Position numbers and translations under genes: made by a program. Of a stretch of DNA of 64,000 nucleotides, positions 33,544-43,365 are shown piece after piece. The notes under the pieces were generated by a model. The model saw only the letters and a program-made list of their open reading frames with translations, was not told the DNA's origin and made no database searches. Within the stretch, counting starts at the first letter, position 1. The number at the start of each line of letters is the position of its first letter. The stretch is from Pseudomonadales bacterium (GTDB lineage Bacteria; Pseudomonadota; Gammaproteobacteria; Pseudomonadales; JAHRWD01), in the NCBI GenBank assembly GCA_029210125.1, contig JARGPR010000004.1:62001-126000 (forward strand), given 5' to 3'.

Positions 33544-36303
33544 ATGCCTCAAAATACCTCCCCTGAAAATACCGCCAAGCCGCCATTATTGCTGGTAGAT
33601 GGCTCCTCTTATCTGTACCGAGCCTTTCATGCCCTGCCGCCGCTAAAGACCTCAACCGGCATGCAAACCGGGGCGGTGAAGGGGGTGATCAGTATGATTC
33701 GGCGTTTGATTGCCGATTATCCGGATAGCCCGGTAGCGGTGGTATTTGATGCGAAAGGCAAGACCTTCCGTCACGATATGTATAAAGAGTACAAGGCCAA
33801 TCGGCCGCCGATGCCGGATGACCTTAGACCTCAGATTGAGCCGATCCACCAAATTATCAAAGCGATGGGCTTACCGCTATTGATGATCGAAGGTGTTGAA
33901 GCCGACGACGTGATTGGCACGCTAGCGGTGCAGGCCACCGAGCTGAAAATGGATGCAGTGATTTCAACCGGCGATAAAGATATGGCGCAGCTGGTGAATG
34001 AACATATCAGCCTGATCAACACTATGGACAATAGTCGTCTTGATGAAACGGGGGTTGAGGAAAAATTTGGAGTACGACCGGATCAGATCATCGATTATCT
34101 GGCGCTGATGGGGGATAAATCCGATAACGTACCGGGGGTGGCGGGGGTTGGGCCAAAAACCGCTGTTAAGTGGTTGGCTGCATACGGAGACGTCGAGCAG
34201 CTGATTGAACATGCGGATGAAATTAAGGGCAAAATTGGCGAAAAACTGCGTAACCAGCTAGATCAAATACCCCTGTCCCGTGAGTTGGTGACCATCAAAT
34301 GTGATGTTGAGTTGGAGCAAAGCCCAGACCAGTTGCTGCATACAGAGCCCGACAACGAAACACTATTAGCGCAATATACTGAGCTGGAGTTTAAAGGCTG
34401 GGTCGCTGAATTAAGTTCTGATCAGCCAGTTTCTGGCGCTAAACAAGAGACACCAGAGGATGCTGGCAACGACTCGCAGTTAGCGGCGAAAGCCGATGGA
34501 AGCTACGAAATCGTCATGACGGAAGAGGCGTTCACTCTCTGGCTGGAACGTCTTCAAAAGGCTGAATTGATCGCAGTCGATACCGAAACCACAAGCCTGG
34601 ACTATATGATGGCGGAGATCGTTGGGCTTTCTTTTTCGATCCAGGCTGGAGAAGGTGTTTACATACCGGTTGCCCATGATTATATCGGCGCGCCTGAGCA
34701 ACTTGATCGGGACTGGGTTCTGGCGCAGCTTAAACCACTGCTTGAAGACCCGAATAAAACCAAGGTGGGCCAGAACCTTAAATACGATAAAAGCGTGTTG
34801 GCGAATTATGATATTAGCCTCGAAGGTATCGTGCGGGACACCATGCTGGAATCCTATATGCTCGACAGTACCTCAGGCCGTCGCGACATGGATTCCCTGG
34901 CATTACGTCACCTTGATCGAACCACTATTCACTATGAAGATGTGGCGGGCAAAGGCGCAAAACATATCGGTTTTAGCCAGGTGCCACTGGAACAGGCCGG
35001 GCCCTATGCGGCGGAGGATGCGGATGTAACGCTGGCTCTAGATGATGTGATCTGGTCTCAGCTCAAGGAGCTGGATGGGCCGAAAAAAGTGTTTGAAACC
35101 ATAGAGATGCCACTGTTATCAGTCCTAAGTCGTATCGAACGAAATGGAGCTTTGATTGATAGCGACTTGCTTGCAACCCAGAGCCATGAACTGGGGCTTC
35201 GGTTGATCGAACTTGAGACCGAGGCACATGATTTGGCGGGCCAGCCTTTCAATTTAGGATCGCCAAAGCAGTTACAGGAGATCTTTTTCGAAAAACTCAA
35301 TTTGCCGGTCATCAAAAAAACCCCCAAGGGTCAGCCATCTACAGCGGAACCAGTGCTTAAGGAGTTGGCACAAGAGTTTCCGTTACCTAAAGTAATTTTG
35401 GAGTATCGCTCGCTATCCAAGCTGAAATCTACTTACACTGACCGGCTGCCCGAGCAGGTATGCGCCAAAACCGGGCGCGTGCATACCTCCTACCATCAGG
35501 CCGTAACCGCAACTGGTCGGCTATCATCGAGTAACCCCAATCTGCAAAATATTCCCGTGCGAACCCACGAAGGTCGCCGCATTCGGCAGGCCTTTATAGC
35601 CCCTGAAGGCTACAAACTGGTGGCGGCGGATTATTCCCAGATTGAACTGCGAATTATGGCGCATTTATCCGCGGATCCTGGCCTGATCAGCGCTTTTGGT
35701 GCAGGTCTGGATATCCACAAGGCTACTGCTGCGGAGGTATTTGGGGTGGATATTGAGCAGGTCGACAGTGATCAACGCCGTAGCGCCAAAGCCATCAACT
35801 TTGGTTTGATGTATGGGATGTCGGCCTTTGGGCTCGGAAATCAGCTGGATATTCCCCGTAATCTGGCCCAGCAATATATGGATCAGTATTTCGAGCGGTA
35901 CACCGGCGTGCATGACTATATGGAGAGGATTCGTGAAACCGCTGAGCAGCAGGGCTATGTTGAGACCCTGTTTGGTCGTCGGCTTTATCTGCCGGAGATT
36001 AACTCCCGCAATCATATGCGCAAACAGGCCGCCGCCCGAGCAGCGATCAACGCACCAATGCAGGGAACCGCTGCGGATATCATCAAAATGGCGATGATTG
36101 ACGTCGATCAATGGCTGCAAAAAGAGCTGCCGGAAGTGCGTATTACTCTGCAGGTGCACGATGAACTGGTACTCGAAATACCCGAACCTCAGCTTGATGA
36201 AGTGATACCCGAGCTCAAAAAACGAATGGAGGGAGCGGCCAATCTGGATGTACCTTTGATCGTGGATGTGGGGATAGGCGATAACTGGGAGCAAGCCCAT
36301 TAA
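33544..36303 (+). CDS. polA: DNA polymerase I
   Basis: About 919 residues from ATG 33544; a GTG at 33490 is also in frame but adds 18 unusual residues. Three domains in order: 5'-3' exonuclease (LLVDGSSYLYRAFHALPPL, then EGVEADDVIGTLA and STGDKDMAQLV), 3'-5' exonuclease with the DTETTS motif intact near residue 343, so proofreading is likely active, and polymerase with DYSQIELRIMAHLS (motif A), RRSAKAINFGLMYGMSAFGL (motif B) and QVHDELVLEIP (motif C). It removes RNA primers and fills repair gaps. Divergent from DUF2782. Confidence 0.97.
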   Translation: MPQNTSPENTAKPPLLLVDGSSYLYRAFHALPPLKTSTGMQTGAVKGVISMIRRLIADYPDSPVAVVFDAKGKTFRHDMYKEYKANRPPMPDDLRPQIEPIHQIIKAMGLPLLMIEGVEADDVIGTLAVQATELKMDAVISTGDKDMAQLVNEHISLINTMDNSRLDETGVEEKFGVRPDQIIDYLALMGDKSDNVPGVAGVGPKTAVKWLAAYGDVEQLIEHADEIKGKIGEKLRNQLDQIPLSRELVTIKCDVELEQSPDQLLHTEPDNETLLAQYTELEFKGWVAELSSDQPVSGAKQETPEDAGNDSQLAAKADGSYEIVMTEEAFTLWLERLQKAELIAVDTETTSLDYMMAEIVGLSFSIQAGEGVYIPVAHDYIGAPEQLDRDWVLAQLKPLLEDPNKTKVGQNLKYDKSVLANYDISLEGIVRDTMLESYMLDSTSGRRDMDSLALRHLDRTTIHYEDVAGKGAKHIGFSQVPLEQAGPYAAEDADVTLALDDVIWSQLKELDGPKKVFETIEMPLLSVLSRIERNGALIDSDLLATQSHELGLRLIELETEAHDLAGQPFNLGSPKQLQEIFFEKLNLPVIKKTPKGQPSTAEPVLKELAQEFPLPKVILEYRSLSKLKSTYTDRLPEQVCAKTGRVHTSYHQAVTATGRLSSSNPNLQNIPVRTHEGRRIRQAFIAPEGYKLVAADYSQIELRIMAHLSADPGLISAFGAGLDIHKATAAEVFGVDIEQVDSDQRRSAKAINFGLMYGMSAFGLGNQLDIPRNLAQQYMDQYFERYTGVHDYMERIRETAEQQGYVETLFGRRLYLPEINSRNHMRKQAAARAAINAPMQGTAADIIKMAMIDVDQWLQKELPEVRITLQVHDELVLEIPEPQLDEVIPELKKRMEGAANLDVPLIVDVGIGDNWEQAH

Positions 36304-36337
36304 GCCGGAAAACGGATTAATTAACGGATTTTAGACG

Positions 36338-37684
36338 ATGTTAGAGACCATTAGTGTTTATATCTCCACGCTGAACGGTATTGTGTGGGGGCCGGTGATG
36401 CTGGTGTTGATCCTCGGTGCCGGGACCTATCTGATGTCTGGATTGCAGGCTATGCCGCTGCGCAAGCTCGGTTACGGGTTCCAGATGTTGTGGCGCGGGC
36501 GCAAAGCACAGGGCGAAGGGGACGTAAGTCCGTTCAACGCATTGATGACCTCGTTGGCAGCGACTATTGGCACAGGCAATATTGCCGGCGTTGCGACCGC
36601 TATAGCACTCGGCGGCCCCGGAGCACTGTTCTGGATGTGGTGTACTGCGTTGGTCGGTATGGCTACCAAATACGCGGAGGCGGTGTTTGCGGTACATTAC
36701 CGCGAAACCGATGAAAAGGGCGATCATGTTGGTGGCCCGATGTATTACATTAAAAATGGCCTCGGTGCCAAATGGCGCTGGCTGGCTACCCTGTTCGCGA
36801 TATTTGGCGCACTAGCGGGTTTTGGCATCGGAAATACAGTGCAATCCAATTCTGTCGCAGATGTGCTTTCCAGTACCTTTGGGTTTTCCCATGGAATTAC
36901 CGGTTTGGTAATGGCTGCGCTGGTGGCGGTGGTACTGCTTGGTGGCATTCGCCGTATTGCGAGTGTGGCGGGTCGCCTGGTTCCACTGATGGGGATGTTT
37001 TATCTGATGGCGAGCCTATTCGCCCTGGTCTCACAATTCGACAAAATTCCAGCGGTGCTGGAGCTGGTCTTTACCCATGCATTTTCACCCGCTGCCGCGA
37101 CCGGCGGTTTTGCCGGCGCAACGGTTTGGGCGGCGATCCGTTTTGGTGTGGCGCGGGGTGTATTTTCAAACGAGGCGGGGCTTGGTAGTGCACCAATCGC
37201 CCATGCGGCGGCAGCTACCAATCAACCGGTACAGCAGGGTTTGATTGCCATGCTCGGTACCTTTATAGACACGATAATTATTTGTAGCTTAACCGGCTTG
37301 GTGATTCTTTCATCAGGGGTTTGGGAAACCGGCGTGACCGGCGCAACCCTTTCATCATCCGCGTTTGAAACGATATTACCTGGGTTCGGCGGTTATCTTG
37401 TGGCCATTGGGTTGGCAGTTTTTGCCTTTAGCACCATTTTGGGCTGGAGTTTTTACAGCGAAAAGTGTGTTGAGTATCTGGTTGGGGTAAAGGCGATTAT
37501 GCCCTTTAGAGTGCTCTGGGTAGTTGCGGTATTCGTTGGCGCGGTAATGGAACTGGATTTTGTCTGGTTAGTGGCGGATACGCTTAATGCGCTAATGGCA
37601 TTGCCTAACTTGATTGCACTGCTGTTGCTAAGTCCGGTGCTGTTTCGGTTGACGCGGGCTTATTTCGACAAGTCGGATGGATGA
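36338..37684 (+). CDS. Sodium:alanine/glycine symporter (AGCS family)
   Basis: 448 residues with about eleven membrane helices. The AGCS signatures are present: SPFNALMTSLAATIGTGNIAGVATAIALGGPGALFWMW near residue 67-104 and the GGPMYYI segment near 130, then RGVFSNEAGLGSAPIAHAAA. It imports alanine or glycine with sodium, fitting a marine lifestyle. It starts 34 bases after polA and is likely read through from it. No terminator is visible between it and the convergent lipoprotein gene. Confidence 0.95.
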   Translation: MLETISVYISTLNGIVWGPVMLVLILGAGTYLMSGLQAMPLRKLGYGFQMLWRGRKAQGEGDVSPFNALMTSLAATIGTGNIAGVATAIALGGPGALFWMWCTALVGMATKYAEAVFAVHYRETDEKGDHVGGPMYYIKNGLGAKWRWLATLFAIFGALAGFGIGNTVQSNSVADVLSSTFGFSHGITGLVMAALVAVVLLGGIRRIASVAGRLVPLMGMFYLMASLFALVSQFDKIPAVLELVFTHAFSPAAATGGFAGATVWAAIRFGVARGVFSNEAGLGSAPIAHAAAATNQPVQQGLIAMLGTFIDTIIICSLTGLVILSSGVWETGVTGATLSSSAFETILPGFGGYLVAIGLAVFAFSTILGWSFYSEKCVEYLVGVKAIMPFRVLWVVAVFVGAVMELDFVWLVADTLNALMALPNLIALLLLSPVLFRLTRAYFDKSDG

Positions 37685-37735
37685 GTGCTTTGAAGGTGCG
37701 GTCTCGAACTAGCGGGTTTTAGAAAGGTTGGCCGG

Positions 37736-38026
37736 TTAATTCTTCGCTTCTTCGATCAGTTCCGAGGTTTTGTCTTTCACGGATTCGAAGGCATTTTTGC
37801 TTGATTTCTTAGCGTTATCATAACCCTCTTCAAGGGTTTCGCTGGCACTTTCGCGGATGGACTCTGCTTTGTGAGCCGCATCCTCTGTGGCATCGTCGAT
37901 CGCGTCATTGGCTTTCTCAGCCATTTCAGAGATCACATTCTTGCTTTTTTCGGCTGCTTCTTCACAGCCACCTAGAAAACATAGGGCGCTCAATGCAACC
38001 GTGGCAGCCATCCTGTTTGCATTCAT
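37736..38026 (-). CDS. Small Lys/Glu/Ala-rich lipoprotein
   Basis: 96 residues. The N-terminus has a signal peptide ending in lipobox LGGC, so Cys near residue 21 is probably lipid-modified. The remainder is low-complexity, helix-favouring sequence rich in Ala, Glu, Lys and Asp (AEKANDAIDDATEDAAHKAES), similar in flavour to LEA/YtxH-like or osmotic-stress lipoproteins. No defined family. It sits 42 bases downstream of gltA on the same strand. Confidence 0.75.
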   Translation of the reverse strand: MNANRMAATVALSALCFLGGCEEAAEKSKNVISEMAEKANDAIDDATEDAAHKAESIRESASETLEEGYDNAKKSSKNAFESVKDKTSELIEEAKN

Positions 38027-38052
38027 GCAGAGTCCCGTTTTTTGATGGCTGC

Positions 38053-38078
38053 ACGCAGTTAGTTTAGATTAACTGCGT
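38053..38078. terminator. Hairpin overlapping the gltA stop codon
   Basis: ACGCAGTTA / TAACTGCGT is a 9-bp perfect inverted repeat with an 8-nt loop. It covers the last codons of gltA. No T-run follows on the minus strand, so termination would be weak. Confidence 0.4.
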
Positions 38079-39358
38079 TTGTCTATAGGTGTGAAATCCC
38101 GTGCTTCATAGCCGGTATAAAGCTGACGAGGGCGACCGATTTTGTAGCTGTTGCTGATCATCTCTTTCCAGTGTGAAATCCAGCCAGCGGTTCGCGCTAG
38201 TGCGAAAATCACGGTGAACATGCTGGTAGGGATACCGATTGCTTTGAGGATGATCCCGGAGTAAAAATCAACGTTCGGGAACAGTTTCTTCTCGATGAAA
38301 TAGGGGTCTTGAAGCGCGATCTCTTCCAGCTTCATAGCCAATTCAAGTTGCGGATCGGATATGCCTAGCTCCTTGAGCACCTCGTGGCAGGACTCTCTCA
38401 TGACCGTAGCGCGTGGGTCAAAGTTCTTGTAAACGCGGTGGCCAAAACCCATCAGCAGGAATGGATCGTTCTTGTCTTTGGCTTTTGCAATGTACTCGGG
38501 AATATTTTCTACCGAACCGATTTCATCCAGCATATCCAGCACGGCTTCATTGGCTCCGCCATGGGCAGGTCCCCAAAGTGCGGCGATACCGGCTGCGATA
38601 CAGGCAAATGGATTAGCGCCTGTGGAACCCGCTAGTCTTACGGTTGAGGTAGATGCGTTTTGTTCGTGATCCGCATGCAGGATGAAAATTCTGTCCATTG
38701 CTTTTGCAACGACTGGGCTGATTGGGGTATCCGCACATGGCGTACCGAACATCATATGGAGAAAATTTTCGGCAAAGTCGAGATCATTTTTCGGGTACAT
38801 AAAGGGTTGCCCGATCGAGTACTTGTAACACATTGCTGCGATGGTAGGCATCTTGGCGATCAGGCGAAATGCGGAAATTTCCCGGTGGCGCTCTTCGTTA
38901 ATATCGAGTGAATCGTGATAAAAAGCGGAGAGAGCACCGACTACACCGCACATGATGGCCATCGGGTGGGCGTCTCTTCTGAAGCCTGTGAAGAAGTCGG
39001 AAATCTGCTCGTTCACCATGGTGTGATTTTTTACGGTGTCTACAAATTGCTCTTTCTGGGCTGCATTTGGCAGTTCGCCATTTAGCAGCAGATAGCAGGT
39101 TTCCAGATAATCTGATTCGGCAGCGAGCTGGCCGATGGGGTAGCCTCTGTGTAGTAAGACTCCTTTTTCGCCGTCAATATAAGTAATCTGCGATTCGCAG
39201 GCAGCGGTCGATACAAACCCGGGATCGTAGGTGAAGTAGCCCGCTTGAACCAGACTGCGAACATCAATGACATCCGGCCCCAAGGTGCCCTGGTAGATCG
39301 GTAGTTCAACTGGGTCGCTTAGGTTGTTTAGATGCAGTTGGGCTTTATCATCGGCCAT
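38069..39358 (-). CDS. gltA: Citrate synthase
   Basis: Condenses acetyl-CoA and oxaloacetate; 429 residues, the hexameric NADH-sensitive type of gram-negatives. [12 protein letters not shown] near residue 66, [14 protein letters not shown] near 234 and [15 protein letters not shown] near 266 carry active-site histidines. [14 protein letters not shown] near 306 carries the third His and substrate-binding residues. It is divergent from the sdh operon with its own promoter (39403-39430), as in E. coli and Pseudomonas. Confidence 0.97.
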   Translation of the reverse strand: MADDKAQLHLNNLSDPVELPIYQGTLGPDVIDVRSLVQAGYFTYDPGFVSTAACESQITYIDGEKGVLLHRGYPIGQLAAESDYLETCYLLLNGELPNAAQKEQFVDTVKNHTMVNEQISDFFTGFRRDAHPMAIMCGVVGALSAFYHDSLDINEERHREISAFRLIAKMPTIAAMCYKYSIGQPFMYPKNDLDFAENFLHMMFGTPCADTPISPVVAKAMDRIFILHADHEQNASTSTVRLAGSTGANPFACIAAGIAALWGPAHGGANEAVLDMLDEIGSVENIPEYIAKAKDKNDPFLLMGFGHRVYKNFDPRATVMRESCHEVLKELGISDPQLELAMKLEEIALQDPYFIEKKLFPNVDFYSGIILKAIGIPTSMFTVIFALARTAGWISHWKEMISNSYKIGRPRQLYTGYEARDFTPIDKRS

Positions 39359-39402
39359 CGAAGGGCTCCTGTTACGAAATTCAAATACGAGTTCGGCGGG
39401 AC

Positions 39403-39430
39403 ACTATAAAAGCAGAACAGTATTTGTCAA
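39403..39430 (-). promoter_or_regulatory. Sigma-70-type promoter for gltA
   Basis: On the minus strand TTGACA (39425-39430) is followed after 16 bases by TATAGT (39403-39408). Near-consensus; about 45 bases upstream of the start codon. Confidence 0.75.
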
Positions 39431-39592
39431 TTAATACACGGCTATTTGTTGTGTGAAATCAGGATTACCGTAGAATTATAGCCAGATGTTCCGCTCTGGT
39501 GCTTACGACTGTGCTTTTGCGATAAATCGGTGCATGAATTATTGGGGTTTTGTCCGTTGTCTGAAAACTGGTTCAAGGTAAACCTGCGGACA

Positions 39593-39621
39593 TTGTAATT
39601 AGGAAATTGAACCCCTATACT
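39593..39621 (+). promoter_or_regulatory. Sigma-70-type promoter for the sdh-suc operon
   Basis: TTGTAA (39593-39598), 17-base spacer, TATACT (39616-39621). About 140 bases upstream of the sdhC start, leaving a leader of roughly 135 bases. Confidence 0.65.
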
Positions 39622-39762
39622 CCCGATCCATCATGGTTGGAGCTGGTTCCCAATTCGCTGGCAGATACAACTCGTTGGCTGCTTTGTTTGTTTCAAAACG
39701 GGTTGTGAGAGGTGCTTTTCTAACCAGTCGCTATATTCTAATTTTTGTTTGTGAGGGTCGCT

Positions 39763-40137
39763 GTGGATAACAAAAGACCGGTATATCTGGATGTAAATCC
39801 AGCCAATATGCCGTTGACCGCTGTCACTTCTATTTTGCATAGAATTTCTGGAATTATTCTTTTTGTAGGTAGTGCTATTTTACTCTGCTTGTTAAGTAGC
39901 TCGTTAGAGTCCGCTAAAGGCTTTGAGGATACCGTTCTACTGATGCAGGGAGGCCTTATAAAGTTTGTGGTCTGGGGTATTGTTTCTGCGCTGCTTTATC
40001 ATTTGGTTGCAGGCATTCGTCACTTGGGTATGGATCTTGGTATGGGTGAAGAGCTGGAGGCCGCCTTGATGGGTTCTAAAGTGATTTTGGTGGTTTCAGC
40101 AGTGCTGGCGGTTTTGGCTGGAGTATGGATATGGTAG
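39763..40137 (+). CDS. sdhC: Succinate dehydrogenase cytochrome b556 subunit
   Basis: Membrane anchor subunit of complex II, 124 residues from GTG 39763, which has GAGGG five bases upstream; the frame is open 18 bases earlier but without a site. KRPVYLDVNPANMPLTAVTSILHRISG contains the quinone-site Ser and the Arg in the conserved HR-SG motif. The heme-ligand His is in the LLYHLVAGIRHL segment. Three membrane helices. First gene of sdhCDAB-sucAB-lpd-sucCD. Confidence 0.95.
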   Translation: MDNKRPVYLDVNPANMPLTAVTSILHRISGIILFVGSAILLCLLSSSLESAKGFEDTVLLMQGGLIKFVVWGIVSALLYHLVAGIRHLGMDLGMGEELEAALMGSKVILVVSAVLAVLAGVWIW

Positions 40138-40478
40138 CAAGTGTTACAAACCTCGGTAAAAGTGGTGTGTCAGATTGGTTGATGCAGCGTCTGAGTGCGG
40201 TGATTTTGGCAGCGTATACCGTTTTTATTATTGGCTATTTTCTGCTTCACCCTGATCTTACATATGCCCAGTGGTCTGGTTTTTTTAGTGGCACCTGCGT
40301 AAGAATATTCTCTTTACTGTCGTTAATCTCACTCGGGGCTCATGCCTGGGTTGGGTTATGGACGGTTTCCACGGATTACATCAAACCTACCGGGCTGCGT
40401 TTGTTGTTCCAGTCGGCGACCGTAGTCGCGATCTTTGTTTATGTAGTCTGGGGTATCCAGATTCTTTGGGGCGTTTAA
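40131..40478 (+). CDS. sdhD: Succinate dehydrogenase membrane anchor subunit
   Basis: 115 residues from ATG 40131, overlapping the end of sdhC by seven bases; the ATG at 40125 is also in frame. Three membrane helices. SGVSDWLMQRLSAVILAAYTVF is the family N-terminus, and HAWVGLWTVSTDYIKP in the middle carries the heme/quinone-side residues including the conserved Asp-Tyr. It forms the heme-binding quinone reductase part with SdhC. Confidence 0.95.
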   Translation: MVASVTNLGKSGVSDWLMQRLSAVILAAYTVFIIGYFLLHPDLTYAQWSGFFSGTCVRIFSLLSLISLGAHAWVGLWTVSTDYIKPTGLRLLFQSATVVAIFVYVVWGIQILWGV

Positions 40479-40511
40479 GCCGCCAATTGATTTAAAAAAA
40501 CAGGTTATAAA

Positions 40512-42284
40512 ATGGCGCAATTACCTACTCTGACGTTTGATGCGATTATTGTTGGTGGTGGTGGAGCCGGTATGCAATCCGGAATCCAGCTGTCCCAATC
40601 AGGCTATAAAACGGCAGTTATTTCCAAGGTTTTTCCTACTCGCTCTCATACGGTTTCCGCTCAAGGTGGTATTACCTGTGCGATTCAAAGTGATGATCCC
40701 GATGATGACTGGCGTTGGCATATGTACGACACCGTCAAAGGTTCTGATTACATTGGTGATCAGGACGCGATTGAATATATGTGCAGCGTTGGCCCCCAGA
40801 GCGTGTATGAGCTTGAGCACATGGGTATGCCATTCTCGCGTACCGAAAGCGGTCGAATCTATCAGCGACCCTTTGGTGGCCAGTCTAAGGATTTTGGCCG
40901 AGGTGGTCAGGCCTCCCGGACCTGTGCGGCGGCGGATCGAACTGGTCATGCGCTTCTCCATACGCTGTATCAGGCAAACCTCAAAAATAACACCGTATTT
41001 TTAAACGAATGGTATGCAGTAGATATCGTTAAAAATTCGGCCGGAGCCGTGGTGGGTGTAACTGCCATCTGCATGGAAACCGGCGAAGTTTATTACATCA
41101 AATCAAAAGCTACCGTATTGGCAACCGGTGGTGCGGGGCGCATATTCCAGTCAACCACCAATGCGCTGATCAATACCGGTGACGGGTTGGGTATGTCGCT
41201 ACGAGCGGGCGTACCGGTACAGGATATTGAGATGTGGCAGTTTCACCCAACCGGTATTGCCGGTGCGGGTGTATTGGTTACCGAAGGGTGTCGCGGAGAA
41301 GGTGGCTACCTGGTGAATAAAGACGGCGAGCGTTTTATGGAGCGCTATGCGCCAAACGCGAAGGATCTGGCCGGTCGAGACGTGGTTGCACGTTCGATGG
41401 TGATTGAAATTCTCGAAGGTCGAGGAGCTGGCCCCAAAGGCGATCACGTATTTTTGAAGCTGGATCACCTTGGCCCGGAAGTATTGAACAAGCGCTTGCC
41501 AGGTATTGTCGAGCTCTCAAAAACTTTTGCTCACGTTGATCCTGCGAAGGATTTAGTGCCGGTTGTTCCAACGGCTCATTACATGATGGGTGGTATTCCA
41601 ACCAATATTCACGGTCAGGCGTTGACGGTTGATAGTAACGGTGGAGAGAGCGTAGTTGACGGTTTGTATGCAGCGGGCGAAGCCGCTTGTGTATCGGTGC
41701 ACGGCGCTAACCGTTTGGGCGGAAATTCACTGCTTGATTTGGTTGTGTTCGGGCGAGCTGCCGGTTTGCACATTGTCGATTCTCTGAAGCAGGGAATTGA
41801 ACATCAAGATGCCAGTAACGAAGATGTTGACCAGGGTATGGCGCGTCTCAATCGCTGGGATCGTTCTACTGGCGGTGAAAGCGTTCCTGCACTTAAGGAA
41901 GATCTGCAAAGAATTATGCAGAATTATTTTGGTGTGTTTCGTAAAGAAGAACTGATGCTCAAGGGTGTCGTGGAGTTGCAAGAGCTTCGGGAGCGGATAT
42001 CTAAGGCACACCTTACCGACAAGACTTCAGCATTCAATACTGCACGTATCGAAGCATTAGAGCTTGATAACCTGCTCGAAGTTGCGGAAGCTACTGCGAT
42101 TGCAGCAGAGTGCCGAAAAGAGAGCCGTGGCGCCCACGCCCGTGAAGATTTCCAGGAGCGTGATGATGAGAACTGGCTTTCACACTCGATTTATTTCCCA
42201 GCTGAAAAACGAGTTGGAAAACGTGCAGTGAATTTCAAACCGAAAACGGTTGAACCATTTGAACCGAAAGTAAGAACGTATTAG
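40512..42284 (+). CDS. sdhA: Succinate dehydrogenase flavoprotein subunit
   Basis: 590 residues. The FAD motif [13 protein letters not shown] is near residue 15; the covalently flavinylated His is in [11 protein letters not shown] near 45. HPTGIAG and the [22 protein letters not shown] segment complete the active site and FAD fold. It oxidises succinate to fumarate and passes electrons to SdhB. The gene is 33 bases after sdhD. Confidence 0.98.
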   Translation: MAQLPTLTFDAIIVGGGGAGMQSGIQLSQSGYKTAVISKVFPTRSHTVSAQGGITCAIQSDDPDDDWRWHMYDTVKGSDYIGDQDAIEYMCSVGPQSVYELEHMGMPFSRTESGRIYQRPFGGQSKDFGRGGQASRTCAAADRTGHALLHTLYQANLKNNTVFLNEWYAVDIVKNSAGAVVGVTAICMETGEVYYIKSKATVLATGGAGRIFQSTTNALINTGDGLGMSLRAGVPVQDIEMWQFHPTGIAGAGVLVTEGCRGEGGYLVNKDGERFMERYAPNAKDLAGRDVVARSMVIEILEGRGAGPKGDHVFLKLDHLGPEVLNKRLPGIVELSKTFAHVDPAKDLVPVVPTAHYMMGGIPTNIHGQALTVDSNGGESVVDGLYAAGEAACVSVHGANRLGGNSLLDLVVFGRAAGLHIVDSLKQGIEHQDASNEDVDQGMARLNRWDRSTGGESVPALKEDLQRIMQNYFGVFRKEELMLKGVVELQELRERISKAHLTDKTSAFNTARIEALELDNLLEVAEATAIAAECRKESRGAHAREDFQERDDENWLSHSIYFPAEKRVGKRAVNFKPKTVEPFEPKVRTY

Positions 42285-42360
42285 TAGACGGGCTCAAGCG
42301 GGTGCTTAGGCCTGCTTAGCATTCTCGTTTTCAATCAGGCAAAAAAAGGTTAGTTAAATA

Positions 42361-43065
42361 ATGCAGATAAGCCTCTATCGGTACAACCCTGAAACCGATT
42401 CTGAACCCTATATGCAAAACATCGATCTTGATATCCCGGAGGGACAGGATCTGATGGTTCTCGACGTGCTTCATCTGCTTAAGGAAAAGGATGCAGGTAT
42501 CTCGTTTCGTCGCTCATGCCGTGAAGGGGTTTGTGGCTCTGATGGTGTGAATATGAATGGCGCCAATGGCCTCGCATGTATTACGCCTCTTTCTTCCATT
42601 GTTAAGAAAGATAGGCTAGTGCTCCGGCCTCTGCCTGGTTTGCCCGTAATCCGCGATCTGATCGTTGATATGCAGCCCTTCTATCAGCAGTATGAAAAAA
42701 TTAAACCCTACCTTATAAATGATACACCTGCTCCCACTATTGAGCGATTGCAGACTATTGAGGATCGCGAGAAGCTGGACGGTCTTTACGAATGTATTCT
42801 TTGCGCCTGTTGCTCAACGGCATGCCCATCATTCTGGTGGAATCCTGACAAATTTGTGGGCCCGTCCGGGCTTATTCAAGCATACCGGTTTTTGATAGAT
42901 AGTCGTGATACCGCAACAGAAGATCGTCTTGCGAACCTTGATGATCCGTTCAGCGTGTTCCGTTGTCGGGGTATTATGAACTGCGTCACCGTATGTCCAA
43001 AGGGTTTAAACCCGACACGAGCCATTGGTCATATTCGAGATATGCTACTTAAGAGAGCTATATAG
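42361..43065 (+). CDS. sdhB: Succinate dehydrogenase iron-sulfur subunit
   Basis: 234 residues. The [2Fe-2S] site is in CREGVCGSDGVNMNGANGLAC, with Asp replacing a Cys as normal in this family. The [4Fe-4S] cluster ligands are in CILCACCSTACP and the [3Fe-4S] ligands in CRGIMNCVTVCPKGLNP. It links the flavin of SdhA to the quinone site. 76 bases separate it from sdhA. Confidence 0.98.
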   Translation: MQISLYRYNPETDSEPYMQNIDLDIPEGQDLMVLDVLHLLKEKDAGISFRRSCREGVCGSDGVNMNGANGLACITPLSSIVKKDRLVLRPLPGLPVIRDLIVDMQPFYQQYEKIKPYLINDTPAPTIERLQTIEDREKLDGLYECILCACCSTACPSFWWNPDKFVGPSGLIQAYRFLIDSRDTATEDRLANLDDPFSVFRCRGIMNCVTVCPKGLNPTRAIGHIRDMLLKRAI

Positions 43066-43365
43066 ATAACGGCAGAGGGTTTTGTTTGAACGGGTTTGAT
43101 AGCAAGGTACTTGTTGGCCTTTTGATTTCACAACTATTAGCATTTAAGTAATAAGCCCTGGTATAGCCATTTTGATGGTTAAGGCTGATTAGGCGTTTGT
43201 TACCTGATAAACCAGCTACACTAGAAACAGCGGGCCCATTAGCAGGTGTCTTTTGTGCGTCACCCTATTTGGGATTAAGGGCTTCAACCTGAAGATGCCG
43301 GTGAATTTGTGTTGCGGATGTTGAGCCGTAACAAATCAGTACAAACTATCAAGGAATAACAAAAA
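43066..43365. other. sdhB-sucA intergenic region
   Basis: 300 bases without a gene. No convincing terminator or promoter was found; it may be a read-through spacer or hold an internal promoter too weak to recognise by eye. Confidence 0.5.

Larger units (their letters stand above)
39359..39762. other. Divergent control region between gltA and sdhC
   Basis: No gene is seen. It holds the gltA promoter, an inverted pair GTCCG / CGGAC at 39552-39591, and the sdhC promoter. No binding site for a named regulator is clear. Confidence 0.7.
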
